Below, piece after piece: positions 27,134 to 34,735 of a stretch of DNA of 58,163 bases. The DNA is from Bacteroidales bacterium (GTDB lineage Bacteria > Bacteroidota > Bacteroidia > Bacteroidales > DTU049), in the NCBI GenBank assembly GCA_026418905.1, contig JAOAAK010000030.1, positions 1 through 58,163 of the forward strand. Reading direction: 5' to 3'. How positions within the stretch are numbered: position 1 is the stretch's first letter; each line of letters begins with the position of its first letter. The notes beneath the pieces were generated by a model, which was not told where the DNA came from, made no database searches, and was given only the letters and a program-made list of their open reading frames with translations. The translations under genes were made by a program, and so were the position numbers.

Positions 27134-27163
27134 TTTGAAGGTAAAAATACAAAGAAAAATAAT

Positions 27164-29317
27164 TTAGGATCGAATATCCATTTCATTGATGATTCTTTGA
27201 GCGTTCATCATTTTGTCCATCACGAACAAAACATAACGAATGTCGACGACAATAGAACGTTGATAGTCAGGTAAGTATCTAAAATCACTGGTGGTAGCTT
27301 CCCAATTCTTATCGAAGGCTAATCCAATCAATTCTCCGTTGCCATTGAGAACAGGACTTCCTGAATTGCCTCCAGTAATGTCGTTGTTGGTTATGAAACA
27401 AACCACGAGAGTACCATTTTCTCCGTACCTACCAAAGTCTCTTTTTTCATAAAGTTTTTTAAGAAGTTCTGGAACCTTGAATTCTTCTGAAGTGGGATCT
27501 TCTTTCATCAAGAGCCCATCAATAGTGGTATAATACATATATTCGACAGCATCCTTAGGTTTATATCCTTTAATCGTACCAAAAGAAATTCGCATGGTCT
27601 TATTTCCATCGGGGTAAAAATTTTTGTTTTGTTGCTTTTCTCGAAGTCCTTTAACATATAAGCGCATCCCTTGGTTTAACTGATCTTGGAGAGGAGTAAG
27701 ACTTTCAGAAACACTTTTGTTGATTTGTTGTATTTCTTTTCCAAGTATATATAGAGGATCGTTAACAAGAACGGTACGGGTTGGATTTTTTAAAAAATGA
27801 TTCATTTTTAACGAGTCCCCAAATATGGAAGAAGAAAAAGCAGCATTTGCAAAAAGATAATAATTACCATTGAATTTATTTTTGATCTCTTTAAAAACGT
27901 TGAGTGAGTAAAAAGGAGGACAATGTTGGGCATATGCTTGAAGCATAGCAGCTAATAATTTCTTTTCTGTATCAAAATCAAATAAATGAAAATATGTAGT
28001 TAATGATTGCATAAGCTTTTGAGTAATTTGATTTAAATCAGTTAAGTTAACCTTCTCACTGGAGAGGATATTATCCAATTCAAAAAAGTCAGGGATGTAG
28101 CGAAAGAAAGAATTTCCCGTTGTGAAACATTCGTAAATAAGTCGTTGTGTTTTTTGTAATTCCGCCATTTTCGAGATGGAATTGTAAACTTTAATTAAAG
28201 CTGATTTATAATAATCAGATTTTAAGATTTCATCGTTGTCTGCCCAACTTTCAAAATCTTCTTCTTGACTTATTCGTTGATTTATTAAATTTTGTTGCAT
28301 TATGCTTTGATTTTGTCCTTTGTAGTATTTGTAATAATTTGATAAATACTGATAGTTGGCCACATATTTGAGTCGTACTTTTTGACTCTCTTCCATAGAT
28401 TCCTTTAATATTTTAAGCTTAATTGCACGAATATCGATGACCAATGGATTAATGACATGATAAAGCATTTTTATTTCATAAGATGTTATGTAACGTTTTG
28501 TTGAACCTGGATATCCTAAAATCATGGTAAAGTCGCCCTCTTTCCTTGAAGCTATCGAAATGGGCAGGAAATGTTTTGGCTTGAGAGGAACGTTGGACTT
28601 GCTAAAATGAGCGGGTTTTCCGTCGGGTGAGGCATAAACTCGGAAAACTGAAAAATCACCTGTATGTCTTGGCCACATCCAATTATCTGTGTCACCACCA
28701 AAATTACCAATGGACAAAGGAGGGGTTAAAACAAGCCTTACATCTGGATATACTTCGTATACGAAGAGATAATATTCATTGCCGTAATAAAATTCTCTCA
28801 CTGTAGCTTCGTAGAATTCGTTTATAGTAGCTTCTTTTTCCAATCTTCTAGCGATGCGTTGAACAATTTCTTTTCTTTCCTTTTCTGTAGCTTCGAAAGG
28901 TATAGAATCAATAATTTTTCTTGTTACATCTTCAACGCGTAACAGAAACTTTACTTTCAGATTGGTATTTGGATACAGTTCCTCTTCGTATGTTTGGGCG
29001 TAAAAACCATTGGTGAGAATGTCATTGCTTACTGAGCTTAGAGCTGCAATTGCAGGGTAGCCACAGTGATGATTAGTGAAAATTAAACCTTGTGAACTTA
29101 CTACATGGCCCGTACATCCAGTTCCAAATACAACTATGGCATCTTTAAGAGAACCTCGGTTAATGGAATAAATATCTTCTGGAGTAAGTTTAAGTCCCAA
29201 GGCTCTCATCTGCTCGTAGGTCTCAGGATTCAGCAGAAAAGGCAGCCACATGCCTTCGTCCGCTTTTACAAGTAATAGATTTAGATGTATGGCGATGAAA
29301 AGGAAAAGTTTTTTCAT
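27164..29317 (-). CDS. S46 family dipeptidyl-peptidase (DPP7/DPP11 type)
   Basis: S46 enzymes are periplasmic or surface exopeptidases that release dipeptides for amino-acid-fermenting or peptide-using Bacteroidota. The 717-residue protein has a signal peptide (about 1-19), then the chymotrypsin-like halves with H84 (TNHHCG), D221 (RHTGDFS) and S652 (GGNSGSP), and a long helical lid between them. The residue 18 positions after the catalytic serine sets P1 preference: Gly in DPP7, Arg or Ser in DPP11. Here it is Lys670 (AFDKNWE), which suggests acidic P1. The gene stands alone with 151 bases of featureless DNA upstream. Confidence 0.93.
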   Translation of the reverse strand: MKKLFLFIAIHLNLLLVKADEGMWLPFLLNPETYEQMRALGLKLTPEDIYSINRGSLKDAIVVFGTGCTGHVVSSQGLIFTNHHCGYPAIAALSSVSNDILTNGFYAQTYEEELYPNTNLKVKFLLRVEDVTRKIIDSIPFEATEKERKEIVQRIARRLEKEATINEFYEATVREFYYGNEYYLFVYEVYPDVRLVLTPPLSIGNFGGDTDNWMWPRHTGDFSVFRVYASPDGKPAHFSKSNVPLKPKHFLPISIASRKEGDFTMILGYPGSTKRYITSYEIKMLYHVINPLVIDIRAIKLKILKESMEESQKVRLKYVANYQYLSNYYKYYKGQNQSIMQQNLINQRISQEEDFESWADNDEILKSDYYKSALIKVYNSISKMAELQKTQRLIYECFTTGNSFFRYIPDFFELDNILSSEKVNLTDLNQITQKLMQSLTTYFHLFDFDTEKKLLAAMLQAYAQHCPPFYSLNVFKEIKNKFNGNYYLFANAAFSSSIFGDSLKMNHFLKNPTRTVLVNDPLYILGKEIQQINKSVSESLTPLQDQLNQGMRLYVKGLREKQQNKNFYPDGNKTMRISFGTIKGYKPKDAVEYMYYTTIDGLLMKEDPTSEEFKVPELLKKLYEKRDFGRYGENGTLVVCFITNNDITGGNSGSPVLNGNGELIGLAFDKNWEATTSDFRYLPDYQRSIVVDIRYVLFVMDKMMNAQRIINEMDIRS

Positions 29318-29468
29318 AACGTTGAAATTCTTCGTGCAATTTTAAAATAAATTCCAAATAAAAAAAGGAAATGAAATATGACGAATTATCTGTTTTAGAT
29401 AAAGGATATTAATTTTTACACAAAAAGTTAAAAAAACAAGACATAAAAAGGTTTACAAATGGTTAACT

Positions 29469-30806
29469 TTATTTAAAAGTAACCTCATATATATCCATGT
29501 CTTCAATACATGCATCTTGAGCGGCATTTTTCCACGTTGAATAATAACCAATATTAAGGGGTTCAATAAATTTAAAGCCTATATCATCACAAGTTGTATT
29601 GATGGGATATCCTAAGTTTTCCGGAACACTCCAAACCCCTTCGTCGGAAAGAGTTGAAACAAAAATATCGTAACCTCCCATACTGTTATGACCTTTGGAA
29701 CTGAAGAACAACGTTATTCCATCTTGAAGAACAAAAGGATAATCTTCGTCGTATGGGGTATTAATGATAGGTCCAAGATTATAAGCTGGTCCCCAATCTC
29801 CGCTTTCTAATTTTTCAGAAATATACAAATCTTTACCACCATAGCCACCAGCTCGATCGCTAGAAAAAATTAGAAATTTCTCGTTCATAAAAATAAAGCC
29901 AGAAGTTTCGTTGTGTTTAGTATTGATATTGGGATTGAAAAGTTCAGGTTCATAAAACTTTTTTCCTTTTGCTTCACAGAAGTATAGATCGTAGTTTTTT
30001 TCTTTTTTTTCATCTCGTGAAAAAATTAAACCCTTTTGATTAAAGAGTAGGGATGCAGCGTATTCGCTGAGGGAGGTGTTGAGTTTTTGTCCCATTTTTT
30101 TTGGCTTTGACCACTTACCATGTTTTTTAGTACTCAAATACAAGTCAGATTTGTAAACGTCTTGATACACCATACCTCCCGTCGAACCTTTTCGATCTGA
30201 GGAAAAGACCATGATTTCATCATCCATACTCACAGCAGGAAGATAGTCATTGTAAGGAGTGTTAATTTCAGTGACAGGTTTAACTGACACATTTTTGTTA
30301 GGATTTTCGTAAAATTTTTTTGCATTTTCTAGATATGTTAGCCATTGATTGATTTCATACAAGTACATGGCATCGCGGTTTTTATCGGTGAGGTATGATG
30401 AAAATTGTTTAAAAGCTTTCTCAGCCAGATCAAACTGATAGGTATACATGTACATTTGCCCAAGATATAACCAGGTAAAAGCTGGCGAGGCTTTTTCTCT
30501 CCAACTATAACTGTAATTTGGATTGACATTTTTTGATGCTTTCACAAGAAAAGGTATGATTTCGGAAGCAGGATAATGAAGATAATAATACGACATGGCT
30601 ACAAAAAAATTGACGTTCGCATGATTTCTGTCTTGTACGAGCAGTCTTTTAAAACCTCTTAAAGCATTTTTGTAAAATCCGTAGTCAAACCAATCTCTAG
30701 ATTCTAAAAACAAGTTCTTCCATTCTTTTTCAATTTCTTTTAGTTTTTCTTGCCCGTGAAGAGATAAAAAAATCGTGATAAAAAAGAAAACAAAAGATTT
30801 TTGCAT
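29469..30806 (-). CDS. Exported TPR plus PD40 propeller protein
   Basis: A 445-residue protein with a signal peptide (MQKSFVFFFITIFLSLHGQ). TPR-like helices (about 30-165) are followed by a WD40-like PD40 beta-propeller (about 175-445) with repeated FSSDRxG/LYxS units such as VFSSDRKGSTGG, IFSSDRAGGYGGKDLYIS and FFSSKGHNSMGGYDIFVS. The order TPR then PD40 is that of PorE-like and OmpA-associated proteins of Bacteroidota, but the usual OmpA C-terminal domain is missing. A peptidoglycan or T9SS-linked role is therefore uncertain. Confidence 0.78.
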   Translation of the reverse strand: MQKSFVFFFITIFLSLHGQEKLKEIEKEWKNLFLESRDWFDYGFYKNALRGFKRLLVQDRNHANVNFFVAMSYYYLHYPASEIIPFLVKASKNVNPNYSYSWREKASPAFTWLYLGQMYMYTYQFDLAEKAFKQFSSYLTDKNRDAMYLYEINQWLTYLENAKKFYENPNKNVSVKPVTEINTPYNDYLPAVSMDDEIMVFSSDRKGSTGGMVYQDVYKSDLYLSTKKHGKWSKPKKMGQKLNTSLSEYAASLLFNQKGLIFSRDEKKEKNYDLYFCEAKGKKFYEPELFNPNINTKHNETSGFIFMNEKFLIFSSDRAGGYGGKDLYISEKLESGDWGPAYNLGPIINTPYDEDYPFVLQDGITLFFSSKGHNSMGGYDIFVSTLSDEGVWSVPENLGYPINTTCDDIGFKFIEPLNIGYYSTWKNAAQDACIEDMDIYEVTFK

Positions 30807-30853
30807 CTTTTTTATGCTAAGATAGAAAATTGAAAAAAAACTAATATGACAAT

Positions 30854-31393
30854 TTAAATTTTGGTAACAAATTCATCTAGAGGCTTACGAGGTCTACGAT
30901 TAGTAGCACGTTCGTGATATTCTTTAGGAAGTGAGTATGGGTCGCCTAGATATCCCAGTGCAAGAATTGTGATGATATCAATATCTTCGTTTATTTGAAA
31001 ATCTTTTCTAACTTGATCAGGGTTGAATCCTGCCATCATATGACTGTAAATGTCATTTTCCATAGCCTGGATGATCAGAAAACCTATTGCAGTTCCGGTG
31101 TCAAACCTAGCGTAAGAATTGGGGTTGTTGTTGTGAGTAAATGTTTTCTTAGCACCTACGACGACTAAAACAGGGGCAGTGGATGCCCACACCTGATTGT
31201 AAGGATCCATACTTTTAATAAGTTTTTCGTAGCTATCTTGACCTTTGAAGCTATAATAAAAACGCCATGGTTGTTCATTAAAAGAAGACGGAGCTCTCGA
31301 AGCTGCATTAAAAAGTTGCTTCAAAGTAATTTCATCAATGGGGCGAGAATCAAAAGATAACGGACTGAATCTTTTTTCGATTTGAATCAACAT
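30854..31393 (-). CDS. Nitroreductase family FMN protein
   Basis: Nitroreductase-fold enzymes use FMN and NAD(P)H to reduce nitro compounds, quinones or enones. The 179-residue protein begins MLIQIEKRFSPLSFDSRPID, with FMN-contacting RFSPLSFDSRPI and AASRAPSSFNEQPWRFYY. ILALGYLGDP stands near the C terminus. The ATG at 31393 is chosen over an in-frame TTG at 31405, which lies within the predicted -7 element. The substrate cannot be assigned. It is divergent from the secreted-protein block starting at 31539. Confidence 0.88.
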   Translation of the reverse strand: MLIQIEKRFSPLSFDSRPIDEITLKQLFNAASRAPSSFNEQPWRFYYSFKGQDSYEKLIKSMDPYNQVWASTAPVLVVVGAKKTFTHNNNPNSYARFDTGTAIGFLIIQAMENDIYSHMMAGFNPDQVRKDFQINEDIDIITILALGYLGDPYSLPKEYHERATNRRPRKPLDEFVTKI

Positions 31394-31402
31394 ATTTTTT
31401 AA

Positions 31403-31410
31403 CAAAATTA
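31403..31410 (-). promoter_or_regulatory. Predicted -7 element of the nitroreductase gene
   Basis: TAATTTTG on the minus strand, nine bases upstream of the ATG at 31393, predicts a leader of about five bases. It excludes the upstream TTG start. Confidence 0.4.
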
Positions 31411-31538
31411 AAAGATCTGTTTGTTCGAATAGTAATCCCTGTTGGATATCATATTTTAAAGTTGATATAAGTCATTTAAATCAGTCACGTAATAATGTTT
31501 TAGGATATTTGTAAAAATTTATTTAAAAGCAACGTACC

Positions 31539-32402
31539 ATGAAACACTTTATTTTTTTCATTTTTTTTATCACAATAACTGCTTCATGGAGTCAGATACC
31601 CAATGCGAGTTTTGAAACCTGGCAATCATTTGGTAGTTATGAAAATCCAACTTTTTGGGATACACCGAACGATCTAACTTCCTCGTTTGGAAAAATCGTA
31701 GTAAGTAAGGAATCCAATCTTGTTTACGATGGTATGCATTCCATTAAAATAACAGTGGTTAGTTCCTTATTTGGCAATTTGCCTGGTATAGCTGTGTTAG
31801 GAGACTTTAGTTTTAACATGAGTACGATGTCGCCGAGCATAACTGGTGGAATTCCATTTACGCAACGTCCGTTGAAATTAAAGGGGTATTATCAATATGA
31901 ACCTAACTCACCTGATAATGCTTTGATTGGAATTTTTTTGTTAAAAGAGAATGGTTCGTCGTTCGACACCATTTCAGCAGATGGTTTTGAGCCAACAACT
32001 ACCGCAACACAGTGGACTTATTTTGAAATACCCATCAATTATCGAAACAGTGAAGCCCCAACCCATATGAATATTTTACTAATGCCTACCAACCGATCAA
32101 TCCCAAGAAATGGAAGTACTTTATATGTTGATAAACTCGAACTTGACTTCCCCACATCAATCACTTTCGATGAAAATGAGATAGATTTTAAAATTTATTT
32201 TAACAATTCATCTTTGCTCTTTGAACATGATGAAAAAGAATTATTACATGTTGAGATATACGATGTTCTTGGGCATCTTGTACTTCAAAAGTTAGTGGAT
32301 AAAAAAGTAGAAACATTTGATTTACCAGCGACCAAAAACATTTTCATAGTAAAAGTTAATTCATCCCGTGCAAGTAAAACTTGTAAAATTGTCTTACCAT
32401 GA
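31539..32402 (+). CDS. T9SS-exported PCMD-like protein
   Basis: A 287-residue protein with a signal peptide (MKHFIFFIFFITITASWSQ). The following domain begins IPNASFETWQSF and holds a YQYEP segment, LKENGSS and STLYVDKLELDFP; this is the pattern of the putative carbohydrate metabolism domain (PCMD), a lectin-like sandwich. The last 70 residues (EIYDVLGHLVLQKLVDKK through IFIVKVNSSRASKTCKIVLP) form a type A T9SS sorting domain, so surface export is predicted. It overlaps the next gene by four bases. Ligand unknown. Confidence 0.72.
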   Translation: MKHFIFFIFFITITASWSQIPNASFETWQSFGSYENPTFWDTPNDLTSSFGKIVVSKESNLVYDGMHSIKITVVSSLFGNLPGIAVLGDFSFNMSTMSPSITGGIPFTQRPLKLKGYYQYEPNSPDNALIGIFLLKENGSSFDTISADGFEPTTTATQWTYFEIPINYRNSEAPTHMNILLMPTNRSIPRNGSTLYVDKLELDFPTSITFDENEIDFKIYFNNSSLLFEHDEKELLHVEIYDVLGHLVLQKLVDKKVETFDLPATKNIFIVKVNSSRASKTCKIVLP

Positions 32403-33082
32403 ATAGGTTCTCAATTGCTTTTGCTTACCTTGTGGCTACAGTATTTTCCATATTTTCTCAGGAAGAGAAAAAAACCTCTCGATTTGTTGTATTCACTTCT
32501 CCATTTGGAGTTTTTACAAACACCATACCATTAGGGGTTGAATATACACTACTACCTTTTTTTTCCCTTAATATTAAAGGAAGTTATACCTACTCAGAAA
32601 GTGGAAAAAACGAACTTAACTATTTTAAGTTATATGGGACATCTGTCGGAGGTGATATTAAGTTGTTTATTCAATACAAATACGGTCATTATAAGTTCTC
32701 TACTATGTTTAAAAGCTTTAACAAGCTAAATGCAGAAATGTCAGAGTATAGTTTGCAACGTACAGGTTCTGTTCTTGTCTCCAAGTCATACGTAAAATTG
32801 GATTATAAGTATGAGGACTTACGTAATCGTTCCTATTTTAGAGGTGAACCCATTGATGGATTTGATTTTGTTCATGGTGCTGGACTAGCCTTCGGTGTAG
32901 AATGGCTTTTTTCTAACATGATTTTTATAAATTTTTACTTAGGGCCTTATTATTATTTCCACCATACGTCTGATCAATATTTAAACAATCTTCAGAAAGG
33001 CTCTTTTTTTCAATCGATGATGCTTAAAGGCTCAACTGGGACTAAAATTAATTTAGGTTTTGAGGTAGGCTTTCATTTTTAA
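32399..33082 (+). CDS. Predicted outer-membrane beta-barrel protein
   Basis: A 227-residue protein with a signal peptide (MNRFSIAFAYLVATVFSIFSQ), then short alternating strands rich in Tyr, Phe and Gly. It ends in KINLGFEVGFHF, with a terminal Phe as used by the BAM machinery. An eight- to ten-strand barrel is likely. The family is not recognised. It is translationally coupled (ATGA) to the PCMD-like gene. Confidence 0.68.
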   Translation: MNRFSIAFAYLVATVFSIFSQEEKKTSRFVVFTSPFGVFTNTIPLGVEYTLLPFFSLNIKGSYTYSESGKNELNYFKLYGTSVGGDIKLFIQYKYGHYKFSTMFKSFNKLNAEMSEYSLQRTGSVLVSKSYVKLDYKYEDLRNRSYFRGEPIDGFDFVHGAGLAFGVEWLFSNMIFINFYLGPYYYFHHTSDQYLNNLQKGSFFQSMMLKGSTGTKINLGFEVGFHF

Positions 33083-33236
33083 CTTGAATCTTCGGATGCA
33101 GTGAGTATTTTTAGCTTCTTATCATAGATCCTTATTGCTTTTAATTGGGGTTTAATTTTAAAATAACAAAAAGTTAAAGTTGTTTTCTCAATGAATTCAT
33201 TTATACTCTTTAAACTTGCGATTGGTAATACCTTTT

Positions 33237-34730
33237 ATGAAAGTCATCTTTACAGTGTTTTTTAAAATAGTCTTTCTAGCATTAGTTTTTGCTGATGACC
33301 CTCCTGCATCAAAATTCGAGATCAAAGGGTATGTTCAGGTTCAGTATCAGAAATTTTTCGTACCTGACACCATTGGTGGAGTTACTCCTTACTTTGCTCA
33401 TTTTGCTGGTGGTCCATTTGTTGGGTTTTCCACCAGTGATCGGTTTCAGATAAGACGAGGACGTCTCAAGGCCGTCCATCATTCTTCTTTTTCTGAAGCT
33501 GTTTTGTCCCTTGACCTGACGGAGAGAAACGTTAGATTAAGAGACGTGTACGTGGGGGTGAGCGAAAAAAAGTGGCAAATTTTTGGGATAGTCGCTGGAA
33601 TCTTCCCAAAGCCATTTGGAAAAGAAGTACCCATGTCATCTTCCCAACGACCTTTTCCAGAGCGAGCAAGAATAATTCAAACTCTTTTCCCTGATGAAAG
33701 AGATCTGGGCTTTATGCTAAACGCTGAAAAGAAATGGAAGGAAAAGCTGCCCACTTTAAATTTTAAAACTGCATTGGTCAATGGCAATGGTGCAACGCTT
33801 GAGACTGATAAATGGAAAGATTGGATAGCTTCTTTGCATGTGGATCAGAAAGATGTGGGTGGGTTTTTTTCTTTCAGTGTGGGTTTCTCACTGTATCGAG
33901 GAGGAATGAATCATATCTTTGAACCTGTTGATACGGTTGCATCTAATACCAATACAAAGTTTTATGTATACCGTTTTAATAACCATATAAATGATTCAAC
34001 TGGTCGAACAACTAAGGGCTTTGTGGTTGACACAGCTTTTACTCGATCTTGTGGTAGAACCGGAGGGAAAGTAAATAAAATTTATAATAGCGTTGATTTG
34101 AACATAGAATTTAAATCTGTTCTTGGCAAAACATGGATTTATGGTGAATATATTTGGGGGGTTCAACCTACACCAGTTTATTATAAAGATGTGGAACAAG
34201 CTTATATCGTCTACAATGGCATGAATAGTTTTAGTTATACTGGCCCCATGATTGGTGTAAGTTGGCCTATGTACGATCAACCTCAGCCTTATAACCCTTC
34301 AAGTGTAGGCCCGAGGATCAAACATTACCATACTTTTATCAGAAAAATGAACGGAGGATATATTGGTTTAAGTCAATCGGTTTTTCAGACTCCTTTCAAT
34401 ATACTTTTCAGATTTGATTGGTACGATCCTAATTTGTATGTAAAGGGAAAGGAAATAACTTATAATGAAGATTTGTACTTTAATGATCCAACATATATTA
34501 AACCTTATCTTTCACCAGCTGATATAGCTTTTCATACCTTTGGCTGGGGCTTTTCTTGGGCAATTAGAGAAAATGTCACTTTTACAGTTTTCTACGACCA
34601 TGTTAAAAATGAAAAAGTAGAGATTGGTCCTTATCCAGGAGATTTGAGGCTGGGCAGAATTCCATCGCCTGGATATACAAGAGATTTGGACGATGATGTT
34701 TTAACCGTTAGGTTGCAGTATCAATTTTGA
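33237..34730 (+). CDS. Phosphate-selective porin O/P-like outer-membrane porin
   Basis: OprP/OprO-type porins form 16-stranded trimers favouring phosphate or polyphosphate. The 497-residue protein starts with a signal peptide (MKVIFTVFFKIVFLALVFAD) and shows SDRFQIRRGRLKAVHHSSFSEA, LRDVYVGVSEKKWQIFGIVAGIFPKPFG and a final strand LTVRLQYQF, matching the porin O/P pattern. The ATG at 33237 is preferred to an upstream TTG at 33216 because it places the signal peptide at the N terminus. Two phosphatase genes follow directly, supporting phosphate as the solute. No Pho box was recognised upstream. Confidence 0.8.
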   Translation: MKVIFTVFFKIVFLALVFADDPPASKFEIKGYVQVQYQKFFVPDTIGGVTPYFAHFAGGPFVGFSTSDRFQIRRGRLKAVHHSSFSEAVLSLDLTERNVRLRDVYVGVSEKKWQIFGIVAGIFPKPFGKEVPMSSSQRPFPERARIIQTLFPDERDLGFMLNAEKKWKEKLPTLNFKTALVNGNGATLETDKWKDWIASLHVDQKDVGGFFSFSVGFSLYRGGMNHIFEPVDTVASNTNTKFYVYRFNNHINDSTGRTTKGFVVDTAFTRSCGRTGGKVNKIYNSVDLNIEFKSVLGKTWIYGEYIWGVQPTPVYYKDVEQAYIVYNGMNSFSYTGPMIGVSWPMYDQPQPYNPSSVGPRIKHYHTFIRKMNGGYIGLSQSVFQTPFNILFRFDWYDPNLYVKGKEITYNEDLYFNDPTYIKPYLSPADIAFHTFGWGFSWAIRENVTFTVFYDHVKNEKVEIGPYPGDLRLGRIPSPGYTRDLDDDVLTVRLQYQF

Positions 34731-34735
34731 ATTTT

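Noticed and set aside
29318-29468. Small RNA or riboswitch in the 151-base gap before the S46 peptidase gene
   Set aside because: AT-rich sequence with only one short, weak hairpin; no conserved RNA motif recognised.
33083-33236. Pho box or other operator before the phosphate porin
   Set aside because: Only an imperfect -7 element (TAAACTTG) was seen and no repeated heptamers that would support a PhoB-type site.
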